From: Terebella lapidaria
Lineage: Eukaryota; Annelida; Polychaeta; Terebellida; Terebellidae
Length of the DNA: 64,000 nt
NCBI GenBank assembly: GCA_949152475.1
Contig: OX424563.1
Coordinates: 1,585,001 to 1,649,000, forward strand
Direction: 5' to 3'
Shown here: positions 1-11,200 of the stretch, piece after piece
Numbering within the stretch: position 1 is the first letter of the stretch
Layout: every line of letters starts with the position of its first letter
Translations under genes and position numbers: made by a program
Notes under the pieces: model-generated
Databases searched by the model: none
Told to the model about the DNA's origin: nothing
Seen by the model: the letters and a program-made list of their open reading frames with translations, nothing else

Positions 1-1232
1 TCAACAGGGGATAACATGCGGGCGGCATTCAAGGTACATGTAATAACAACCACCTCAACAGGGGATAACATGCGGGCGGCATTCAAGGTACATGTAAAAA
101 CAACCACATCAACAGGGGATAACATGCGGGTGGCATTCAAGGTACATGTAATAACAACCACCTCAACAGAAGATAACATGCGGCCGGCATTCAAGGTACA
201 TGTATTAACAGCCACCTCAACAGTGGATAACATGCGGGCAGCATTCAAGTTAAAGTTAAAGTTAAAGTTATCAGATTTGATATAGCGCTCTTTTCAGCCG
301 AACTAAATCCGCTTTCAAAGGCGCTTTACACTTTAACCCCAGTCTGAGTGATTGTACTTGGAGCTGCCACACTCAAAGCGCTCTATACAACACCCATTAT
401 CAACCGGTACCCATTTAATCCTGGGTGAAGATAGACACATTAGTGGTAAATGCCTTGCCTAAGGACACTAGTGAAATGGCACAGCAGTCCAGCTCGAGAC
501 TCGAACCCATGACCTTTGGATTACAAGTGACATGTATTAACAACCACCTCAACAGGGGATAACATGTGGGCAGCATTCAAGGTACATGTATTAACAGCCA
601 CCTCAACAGGGGATAACATGTGGGCGGCATTCAAGGTACATGTATTAACAACCGCCACAACAGGGGATAACATGCGGGCAGCATTCAAGGTACATGTATT
701 AACAGCCACCTCAACAGGGGATAACATGCGGGCGGCATTCAAGGTACATGTATTAACAACCACCTCAACAGGGGATAACATGCGGGCGGCATTCAAGGTA
801 CATGTATTAACAACCACATCAACAAGGGATAACATGCGGGCGGCATTCAAGGTACATGTATTAACAGCCACCTCAACAGGGGATAACATGTGGGCGGCAT
901 TCAAGGTACATGTATTAACAACCACATCAATAGGGGATAACATGCGGGCGGCATTCAAGGTACATGTATTAACAACCGCCTCAACAGCGGATAACATGCG
1001 GGCGGCATTCAAGGTACATGTATTAACAACCACCTCAACAGAGGATAACATGCGGGCGGCATTCAAGGTACATGTATTAACAACCACCTCAACAGGGGAT
1101 AACATGCGGGCGGCATTCAAGGTACATGTAATAACAACCACCTCAACAGAGGATAACATGCAGGCGGCATTCAAGGTACATGTATTAACAACCACCTAAA
1201 CAGGATATAGCATGCGGGCGGCATTCAAGACT
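1..1232. repeat. 54-bp minisatellite array, interrupted by a SINE
   Basis: Tandem units of 54 bp (core ATAACATGCGGGCGGCATTC) fill 1-248 and about 530-1232, roughly 17 copies in all with few substitutions. Because 54 is divisible by three and the unit lacks stops, both strands stay open (18-residue periodic translations), but there is no codon signature and the array lies in what should be an intron of gene A upstream of the exon at 1368. A SINE (about 249-530) splits the array. I regard it as non-coding minisatellite. Confidence 0.9.
249..532 (-). mobile_element. tRNA-derived SINE inserted in the minisatellite
   Basis: Read on the minus strand the segment starts near 530 with a tRNA-like 3' half, including a B-box-like GGGTTCGAGTCTC. 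It continues through a conserved central part with CTTAGGCAAGGCATTTACC and TAAATGGGTACCGG, and ends near 249 in a short (AACTTT)n tail. This central part resembles the conserved cores of widespread marine invertebrate SINEs. The A box is not visible, so the copy is probably 5' truncated. It lies between two minisatellite units, hence is younger than the array. Family name is not assigned. Confidence 0.7.
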
Positions 1233-1367
1233 TGATCCTTGCCTTGGAGGACCATATATAGCAGAAACTCATATATAAGCTACAATTAGGGATTATATAA
1301 AAATATCGGTCACAGTACCGGGCTCATTCTCAGCACCACATGACATATGTTTCATTGATTGTCTCAG

Positions 1368-1515
1368 GCGTTTGACCAGGACGGGTCGGGGACGATCACG
1401 GCTGAAGAGATGCGAGAAGTGATGACCAAGCTGGGCCAGTGTCTGACGGATGAGCAGATCGAGGAGATGATCAGTGAGGCGGACACAGACGGAGACGGCC
1501 AGATCGACTATACGG
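1368..1515 (+). CDS. Gene A, calmodulin-like: exon encoding EF-hands 3 and 4 (5' part of gene outside window)
   Basis: This 148-nt exon encodes a calmodulin-type C-lobe. The acceptor TTGTCTCAG precedes it and the donor GTACGT follows. EF-hand 3 has the loop [12 protein letters not shown] and EF-hand 4 has [11 protein letters not shown], whose position-12 Glu is completed by the next exon. The exon begins in phase 0 and ends in phase 1, exactly as the equivalent exon of gene B does (32063-32210), and it has the same length. The linker [20 protein letters not shown] matches calmodulin in register. All calcium-coordinating positions look intact. Upstream exons must lie left of the window; an intron containing the minisatellite precedes it. 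Calmodulin family membership is certain; whether it is a true calmodulin or a diverged paralogue is less so, since the sequence departs from the near-invariant metazoan calmodulin at many positions. Confidence 0.9.
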
Positions 1516-1847
1516 GTACGTATTGGGATTTAACTCTAGAGTAGATGCTGAACCCCTAGCCTGCAATAGCTGCTTGCACTCTTGTTTCATTTCATTTATT
1601 TTCGGATATGAAAGCCGTGAACATCCCCCAACACCCTTTAAAAATTCTGGATCCGCCAGGAGTCAGCAGGCAGCATTATCTATATAGATTCGGTGCGGTA
1701 GCTCTCGGGGCCTATAATTTTGGGTGTATTTGTACATGCACAAATCGAATATACACTTCCTTTCTAATACATATATCATCCCGCATCAGTATTTGACGCA
1801 CAGTTCTCACTGACTTCTAAAACAATTCCTCGTGGTGTCACCGACAG

Positions 1848-1882
1848 AATTCGTCAAACTTTGGAAAGAAATGTGTTCCTGA
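1848..1882 (+). CDS. Gene A, calmodulin-like: terminal exon
   Basis: After acceptor CCGACAG, the phase-1 continuation of the previous exon reads E-FVKLWKEMCS followed by TGA at 1880-1882. This aligns with the C-terminus of calmodulin (EEFVxMMxxK): the first codon supplies the position-12 Glu of EF-hand 4, then the conserved F-V. The tail is diverged, with LWKEMCS in place of the usual MMTxK, and carries a Cys one residue from the end. It is too short for ordinary ORF detection; phase and homology together support it. Confidence 0.8.
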
Positions 1883-3412
1883 GGAAGATCGCTCAAATCT
1901 TGTACTTATGCAACTGGGATATACGCATGCGCGGACTCGCGACAGATGCCATTCTACATTTTATTGCCACGTGTGACGTGACCGGGAGTCCGGGTCCTTG
2001 AGTACACGACTAGGTTTTAGTGTTCATCTCCCGGACCAACGGTCGTCAGCTTTGCACCAGTTCTCTTCAAATTATATGTGAGATTTTCGCTGTTTCATCT
2101 AGATGTGAGTAAATAACCTTGTGTACGACTGTGTGTACACGTGTTTATCTGATGAGCATTGCGACAAACAGACAACAAGTCGGGTAAAATTGATTTAGGA
2201 AATGGCTGATTGAGGCCCATGTCTGGTATTACATCTATGGCCGGCTAACTTTGTAACGGGTAAGATCGGCACAGCCGCAGAGTTACACAGTGTTATGTTG
2301 GATACGAGTTGCTCACAATCATGTGTTACTTCAATTATTATGATGTGCTATCAAATGTGTGTATCTTTGTGTACATGTGTATTCCTACCGCCGTTCGTGC
2401 CGTCATTATAAATTAAGCATGTGTAACTCTGTCAAGACTTGGAGGTATAAAGTCGTTAACACGGGTTTGTGTACAGCCGTTGTACGTGTTTTGCTTTGAC
2501 ACTTCCGGTACTGGGCATTGTTCGTGTAGGCTAGCTGCCTGTTTGCTGTAACCATGGTAACTGTAATATCAGAGGTGGGCCTTTTATTTGTTGATTGTTT
2601 GACCATTTCAAAGTTGATTGTCAGCTACGACGGATGTTTTATTTGCAATGTTCTTTGATAAGTGCTGGTTAGTCAGCATTTCCAGCACAGTTTGTTTGCT
2701 TGAACATCGTTTGTGTACATACTTTTTTCACCTATCAATGTATCAATTGTATTTCTTCTACTGATTTCAGTTTCGACTATTTGAGCTTCGTTCTACAATA
2801 AACATACTTTCTCTCACATATGTATGCTTCGCTAATAGTGTAGCATTTTGCTTTGTCAACATTCCAAAACTATAATACTGCTGATACCATTGCTTGTGAA
2901 ATCTTCTGCACCTACGGAGTTTCTGTTTTTGTGTCTTGTTGTGAACTTTTCACACTGTACATATTTAGACGGTACATAATTCCGGTCACCGGACTTTGAT
3001 ATGTGATAAAAACTGGTGATTATTTCGCCGACAATTGTGTACATAAGTAAATATATGAGTTAGAATGTTTGACGTTCGTACGGAGGGGTCATCATGTTCG
3101 TGTAATGCCGCTCACCTAACAAAAAATAACACTAATTGTGAGTTGTAAAGTGTATCATTTGCATGATTATGTGGTTCACTAAAGTAAAACAATCTATAAC
3201 AGTGGTAGACCACTGACAAATACACGGCATGATAAGAACTGGTCATGCAATGAAAGGAAGATGTTAATAACATTCCAAATAATTGTCTTATTATGTCACG
3301 TACTTTGTTACGAAACTTACCTGACTAAATCAGTTTATCAAATTATTTCGCATGTGTAGATAATTATGTATTCATAAAATACTATTTTGTTATTGAGATG
3401 TATATCAATAAA
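1883..3412 (+). other. Probable 3' UTR of gene A
   Basis: No coding potential is visible. Candidate polyadenylation signals AATAAA lie at 2797-2802 and 3407-3412, so the transcript of gene A could end near 2820 or 3430. The stretch is AT-rich and non-repetitive. The exact end is inference. Confidence 0.4.
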
Positions 3413-6400
3413 GTTCTCTTTATTTTTTTTCTGCTTCCAGAAACTTTTGCTATTTAGTATATCTATGAGCTGATAAAAATATATGAATAATTGAATATTA
3501 CATATTATTCTTAAAATACTTTTGAAGATACTACCGTACTACCTTTATTAGTATGGTACCTTTACCATATTACCTTTAGTACCTCATGTTACTCTGTAAA
3601 TAGTATTTACATCATTTTCATTGTATACTCGCGTTGGTAGGCTGGTTGTTTGAGAGGAGTCCTGGGTTGAGAGAATGAGACGTGTTATTATGTATTCTGA
3701 CAAGACGACAAGTGAAAAATGTTTGTTTGTTTCCGTTTATGTATATATACAAATATGTGTATTCATTTGTGTGTCCAGAAAAAATCATTAAACAATATAT
3801 ATGTGATTACGGAATAAACTATGTCCAGAACCACGATTTTGTTGTAGACCTAATTGGTTGCCGCATTAACGGCAGCCTTAATCAAACGGAGTTACTCCAA
3901 GTCCGGTGCCGCTTAAGTGCACCCTTTTCCAGCTGCCGCTCAGCGCACAAATTGGCATTCTAGCACAAAATTCATCCAATTTCAACTGACTGACGATCTC
4001 GCAGCAATAATTTTGGCCAACGCATTTGTTCCATATGGCAACCACTTTAATTTGCTACTCTCTATTCCTGACGTTTACTGGTGAAGGAAGAGACCAGAAC
4101 TAGGTAAATTAGCTATCGGTGACGAACTTGTACATGAATGTGATTACGCTGACATCTCGTTTGGCTTGTCATCACCAGGGGGCGAAGCAGGGATTCTTGC
4201 GTTATAGAATTCTGATATAATAGAGTCTGACGAATATTCGCTGTAAATTAAATGCAAATGTAGGTGTAAGAACATCGGAAGCCAGATCCCAAGCAGCTGA
4301 TATACCGTAATGGTCCGAAGCCAAAGCACGGCGTGCCAAAGCAAGACTTCCTGCAGCAATGAGCACAAATACGAGGTCAAACTTGAGGTCGAATTTAGGA
4401 ATATAACTGAATTATACACCTATAGCCTTCAATTCCCTTTATTATGATTCAAATAACATAAACGTGTTGATTGGAACACTCCAAGATTATATTGAAAAGA
4501 TATGAAGTGAATTACAAGGACACAAAAATCTAACATTTTTGGAGGAAAGAGGGGGCGCTCTACTATTAGGACGCATGCCACTATTAGGACTAATACGGTA
4601 GTTGTGCTAATTTCGGTGAAACTCATGATTATATCCATGCAGATGGGATTACATCAACTTCGTCCTCACACACAACATTCCAAACAAGTCAGAGAAAGAC
4701 ACAAGGTTGCATAACCATCTAATGAAATTGGTTTACACATAGTTTGAAGTTGACACAGTACACGTACAGTACCGTAATATTCACATACAGCCTGAACATT
4801 CAACTACCTTGTGTATGTAATACTTTCCAAAATGCCCGTTGAACCATTTATGTATGCAACGTGAGTCTTGGATGTCCAAAAAGTCAGATATGGACACCCG
4901 AACTGTAGTCGGCAACAGTTTGGAGAATAATGTAGGCCTGTGAGTATCATCGACGCGTGAGTGCATGCAATACACATATCAGCAACGCCAGTTATTAGCA
5001 AAACTGTTTAACCGTGCTATGCCACCATCACGGATTAATGTCAGAACATACATCGGTATACACATAATGTAACACGGGAAGAATGGTGAGATTACTGGAG
5101 GTTTTTTTCTCCTGGTAGCAGTGTACCGAGTCTCCCGGGCCCAGCACGTCCTCGACGCTATCGATTGAAGGAGCTTCCTCGACAGAAATACACAGTCCAG
5201 GAGCACAATTTTCGAAAAAGGTCTCTGAATAATTAAACACGTTTCGGCGATTGGGAACGATATGTAGAGTGTTGGGGAAACACTGGAGATATTACATTAA
5301 ATGCTGCTAGAATGTTGCCATGCTGTAGTGTATCTCGTACGGACGGTACGGGGGTGGGGGTGAGAGGATGGGGGAGGAGATGTTAGCCCAAAGCCCCTGA
5401 CAGTCGGGTGACGGGGAAATGGGAGGCTGGTATACGGCTGGTGTGGAACCGTAAAGGCTACAATTGGTTTATTGATGTTCCGTGGTTTTACGATGTCCTT
5501 AATTAATAATTTATACTTTAACACCGATCTACCCCTTCGATATTCCCGGCTAACGAGCCTAGCGTTCCCCAGCTCACCCAGACATCCACACGTATCAGAT
5601 ATTCAATATTGGGGTCTACTAGCATGTACTGGACATTCCAACAGGCGATTATCTCGCGTGCGAAGACGTGACGAGGACCATTATTGTGCTAATGTCATGA
5701 GTAATCCAAGACGTATTCGCGACTCACAGTTTGCTCCCTACAACCTCCCAGCCACTAGCCTTTAGTAGCTCAGTCATTTATCTTGTGGATTCAGCGTAAC
5801 AATTACAGAAAACATCCCGTCCCAAATCCCTCAAGATCCCCCTGCCAATGTCCGTACTACTGTGGTTTGTCCCCCGCTACTGAGCCCAGAGTTGAGAAGG
5901 GGAGAGGAGGGTATATTGTGTTTGGGATGCCTGGTGCTTTAGCCGGAGATCTGTGCTGATATATTACCCGAGTTATGCCCCCCGCCCCCCTCCTCCAGTA
6001 CTAAGATGTGGAGACGGTCCACAGCTGCCCGGCCAAACACTGTACATAACACAAAACAAACATTGTTGGCGGATAGTCTGTCACCAGGAGACCACGTGAC
6101 ACTGGGACTGCGGACCACGTGGCTCCTGACAGCGGCGACAGGAACCTTCCATCTCGCTCGCCGGCAAAATTTCCATCACCTCTTCAGGACAGCCCAAAAC
6201 CCATAATGGCCCTGAGGGTCGGCGCCTCGCACAATCGACTGTGATCCCATCCAGTGCCGCTTGTCCTACTTCAAACTGTTTTTATCAGTACATCTACCCA
6301 TAGCAACAAAGCCGATGAATTGCACCCTGCCTTGCCTTGTAATGAACATGTGAATAGTTACTAATGATTCAAAACTCGGTCTTTCTGAAGACCATTACGC

Positions 6401-6990
6401 GTGGAAGCCATCAGACAATAGACAGCTTGCCAGATCGTTGTTTAATAATGAAGTCGGTGTTTCGCAGTGTCGTGGGCCATGTGTCTCATCACCGACCACC
6501 AATCGTGCTGAATACTGAGCGGTGAACGTCCCGCAACATGTCTCCCCAGTGGGACTTGTACTTGAAGATTTTATAGCAGGTCTGATGGCTGAATAGGGTC
6601 CTGGAGCGATGGACGACTCGAGGACCTAGGCTGCAGGATGTGTCCCCAGCCCCCCGTCCACCACCCGGTCATAGCCGTCCCACTCATCCCCGCCAGCCCC
6701 CTTCTCTAGTCTACCTTGCTGCCAATGTTCAGACCCACAAGGTGCAGGAATACTGTCATGTATCTGTTGTATGACGAGGCTAATGCGCATGCGTGGTGTT
6801 GGTCTATCTTTCCCCAGTTTTTGGAAGCAGACGAACGTTTTATGTTTCGCGGGAATTAGCAGACAGCCAGAGTTATTCTGTCTCAGGTAGCAAAGATACG
6901 TCAACCACAACTAGGAAACCCGAGCGGAAATTATGCAATACCGGAAACCATCGACCACGTGACGAAGTCATTCCGATGTTTGTTTAATAC
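3413..6990. other. Intergenic region between genes A and B
   Basis: No exon, RNA gene or clear repeat was recognised. Parts around 5100-6700 are less AT-rich and contain C/G runs, but open frames there are short and have no recognisable protein motif. The right end should contain the promoter of gene B; I could not identify a core promoter element with confidence. Confidence 0.5.
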
Positions 6991-7091
6991 TCACTCACTG
7001 TGAGATTTTAAAACAAATATATCTTAATCCAAGTAGGATTACACAGACAGCCGGCACCTGTGGGACACCTGTCGGAGCACCTGTTGATAAA
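6991..7091 (+). promoter_or_regulatory. Candidate 5' UTR / proximal promoter of gene B
   Basis: About 100 bp precede the start codon, with context GATAAAATGA. No intervening ATG in a competing context is obvious in the nearest 50 nt. A TATA-like AAATATATC lies near 7014. Assignment as leader rests only on position. Confidence 0.3.
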
Positions 7092-7127
7092 ATGAGTACA
7101 GACGCAAAACCACAAGACAACGAATCT
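7092..7127 (+). CDS. Gene B exon 1 (start codon and N-terminal extension)
   Basis: The ATG opens twelve codons ([12 protein letters not shown]) and stops at a strong donor, GTGAGT. It ends in phase 0, which is the phase of the classical calmodulin intron that follows the ATG. The exon is assigned because the phase fits the next exon (PQLTDEQIE) exactly and no nearer upstream start was found in the 17.8-kb intron. Direct homology cannot support so short an extension, so the start is less certain than the other exons. Confidence 0.65.
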
Positions 7128-8157
7128 GTGAGTACACTTTCATATGTTTGGAGGGTAGATCTCTGGGGTTAGAGTGAAGTTCTGGAGTATGTCATTTGAA
7201 GTCTGATTCAAATTAATTTTTATCTTTGACCCATTTTTCTGGATGGAACAACGAATTACTGATTCTATAGTGAATGCTGTCATCGAACGCTGATTTGTGT
7301 TCTTTGTAGCCTGTGAAACATAATACAAACTGGTTTATTTACACCAATACACGGAAACCATATGTATGTTCACAGCAATAGCATTAGGCTCGTGCCAACA
7401 GAATAAAGACACAGTCAGACGCGTACCGCTTATTGTTCACACTGCCGCACGCCATTCCGATGTGCACACGGAATACAATACGCATAATTCATCACTATTT
7501 GATCACCGCAAATGAATTATTTAAATCTTGCTTGTTTTATCGACTCCTCGCATTGCCTACCCCCCTCCTCTTTCAGTCCTTTATCGCACTGACGAGAGTC
7601 AAAACAACCTTATCTGCGCCCGTAAAAGACACCATTTAACAGTTGTGTCGTCGCAATAATATCTATCAATTATTCAGCGAGGCGTCTGTTCAGGTCCGAA
7701 ATACTGACTTTGCCGATACACGAGACTGGCTGGTGGAGAATCCGGGGGTTTAGTTTGAAAAGCGGGGGAGGACGAGCACTGGAGGGGGGGGGGCGGGTTA
7801 TGGGTAATGTAAGGGGGCTACGGGCTAGGTTAGTGGTGGAGGAGTACTCACGGGTAAAGTACATCAATATAGCATGCCGTCTGATAATAAACAATGCAAT
7901 GAATGTATATCACGTATGCTGGTGTATTGCAAAATAGCATGCATAGGGTTCGTATACTGGTATTGTAAACAAATAACGATCTACGTGTAAGTAATTGAAA
8001 ATATTTAAGTATGGAGCTGAATGATAGATATCTAGGAATGAAGATATCACCACAATTATGAAACATTGTTTTGTATTTTTGAATACCCATTGTTTCATAA
8101 ACTGGACTTCACTTTCACGCGACCCTGGACGTTTCATTCATATCTACATGTATACCC

Positions 8158-8210
<53 letters not shown>

Positions 8211-11200
8211 CAATGTCACGCAAATACTGGCGATTTTCAATTCGACAACTCATCAATCAATGTGTTTTGTTCAATGTCACCACACGAAGCAATATTTTCC
8301 CGATACGTATATATACCTGAGTGGAGTCCGAACTAACAGAACAGAGAAACAGCGTGTCACCAATCGTTCCGAATGTGTGAATGTGATCAAGATTATCGAA
8401 ATATTTGTTCATGTATTATTGATATGTTCACTGTCCGGAATCCGTTTCGGCAGAGGATATTGGGAAACGATATTTTTCGGTTGGGAAACGTTATGTTCTA
8501 TTGGGAAACGCCAACCTCCAATGGGGTATGTGTTGTTTTCCTTAATAAAGTATGAAAAAATAGGTGTAATCGTTAATCAGAAGAAAGACAAACATGCGCT
8601 AATGTTGTATAAAGTCTTCAGTGTCGACTAAACCTGCTATACTTGATGTAATATCGTTTTTGTGACGTGAAATGCGATGGAAATAACACCGTTTTGAACA
8701 AATGAAGACTGATGATTAAATATGTGTCTGATGCACATAAAAAGTAACACGAGTCAAGAGAAAGGTGTATTACATGATCTCCGCCGAAAAGAATCATTTT
8801 ACATCGTCTCATTAATAAATGTTTGCTGATTTTCTGAACCATTGATGTTTCGGTGGGTAAACGATACGTATAGAGAAGGCGCCGGTTGGTAATCCATGCT
8901 GTTTCGATTGGGAAACGGAAAATTTTGTACATATGAAAAACGAGATCATTTGTTATACATGAGCAATACTGTGGGGTCTTTAGTGAAAGGTTGCCTCGAG
9001 TGAATTATTAATTATATGACTGTATGCACAACATTTTAGGTGTGAAATAAGGTGAATCATGTGCCCGGGCTCGACGTAATAGAAAAAGTTTTGAGATTTT
9101 TGTTCCAAAACATGCTAATTTGGGTCCTTGACATTGTGTATAAAGATGGAGTTCCTTGACGATCGATAGGCTCAATATTTAGGCTCAAAAGGCCCAAAAT
9201 TCAGTTTTTAGCTGTTTTCTCAAAAACTGTCTGATCAGTTTGGAGATTTTTGTTTAAAAAAGATTCCTCTTATGTACCTTGTTAGCACATGTTTGTCTTT
9301 CTTTTGATTAACAATTACACCTATTTTTCATACTTTATTGAGGAAAACAACACATATCCCCTTGCAACCGAAAAATATCGTTTCCCAATATCCTCTGCCG
9401 AAACGGATTCCGGACAGTGATGTTTGTCCAAGAAAGCGATTAGTGTCCTGTCAGATACAGTGCACTATTATACATTGATGGTATGTAAATAAACACTCCT
9501 ATATCCTGATCAACGTAATGCATCCAACTGTTGTATTGATTTAACGAATTTGAATTCGTTTATTAACCATGATTCATATCGCGCATATATATATATTAAT
9601 GCTATATGCACTGAACAGAGATATATTACAAAGATCAGACATGACTAACTTTAGACCTTGAGATAGTTATTAGGACGCATAGCTGAAGGAAGAAGAACGC
9701 AAAAACGATTGCACAGGGTCTTTTTATCTTTGGTTCATCTGAAGAGAAAAAACCGCTTTGTCTGTGCAACAATATACGTTGTTGAGTACATAACTGGAAA
9801 GTAGTTTCTGTCTGGCATTGGTATCCTTGGGGACCAGGAACAGCTCATGAATATTCACCTCTCAGTATATCACCATAAATACTAGCAGTTCATGAATAGT
9901 CCTCTATTAGTGTATATATATCGCCGTAAGTACTAACAGCTCATGAATATTCATCTCGCATTATACCGCCATGAGTACCAACAGCTCATGAATAGTCATC
10001 TCGCAGTATATCGCCAGAAGTACCAGTTTATGAATATTCATCTGGCAATGTATCGCCAAAAGTACCAACTAGCTAACAGTACTAGCAGTTCAGGAATATT
10101 TATCTCGCTGTGAGTACCATAAGGTACCAACAGCTCATGAATATTCATATCGCAGTGTATCGCCGTAAGTACAAACAGCTCATGAATGTTCATCTCGCAG
10201 TGTTTCGCCATAAGTTCTAGCAGCTCATGAATATTCATCTCACAGTGAATCGCCAAAAGTACTGACAGTCATGAATATTCATCTCGCAGTATACCGCCAT
10301 AAGTTCCAACGGCTCTGCTGTATATCGGCATAAGTACCAACGGAGTTAGGAGAGACTGAGAAAGTGATACATTAAATCATTTCGCAACATGATATTACAT
10401 TCTCCACGCAGGACCGAATACTGCATCTAACGGATATTAAAAAGTACAGATTACACAATTTCATTTCCACTAGTAATATGAGACACAGAAGTAAATTATT
10501 ACGTGAAGGTCCTTGGTTGTGTAATACAACACAATAAAACTGTTTGCTCGAGAGGTAACATGACACAGCATTTATATAATGATCAATCATAATCATACTA
10601 TCTGATGCACCGGAGCAATGACTTACCCCCAGCTGAGGTAGTTCGTCGACATCAATAATTACAAAAAGATATCAAAATGTGATTTGGTCTATATCACACT
10701 CAAAATGCTGGCAAATGTTTCATGATGGACGGGAGGTATGCTGGAGAATGCACCTTGCTCGATGTAAACTTCATTGTCGTGGAGACATGTCCAAAAACGA
10801 ACACACTCTACCGATTGATTCCTGGAACCAGCACAACAAACATCGCATACTGAGGTGATGTATAACCTAAATGTGTGAAGGGATGATCGATGCTCATTCT
10901 GATAAATAAATATGTCATTACTTAATCAACAACTAGTCCAAAACGCGTTCGATTGCTCGGTTATTTACTAGAAGTGTACCCATGCCCATTGCTGGGGCAT
11001 GTGATCAGTTCCCTGGTTAGTTATAGAGTTTCAAGACTTGGTGTGCAATACCACACCAGACACTAATTACATTAGCTACTACTTACAATGTCTAGGAACA
11101 TGGCTTGGGACGCGACGGTGTTTGTGTCATGAATGGCGCTCCATACATACTGAAAATCCACAACCTTTCCCATGATGCAATGCGTGCATGTGAGCAGACG

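Noticed and set aside
521-1199. Overlapping long open frames on both strands (211 and 224 codons)
   Set aside because: They are the translation of a stop-free 54-bp minisatellite whose period is a multiple of three, with no protein-level signature.
1-1232. CRISPR-like regular repeat
   Set aside because: Units are contiguous tandem copies without unique spacers, in a eukaryotic intron.
8260-8631. 123-codon frame near 8.3-8.6 kb
   Set aside because: It runs into the TIR of the 8429-9419 element and has no protein motif.
10038-10256. 72-codon minus-strand frame with repeated HCEMNIHEL
   Set aside because: Product of the 45-bp minisatellite period.
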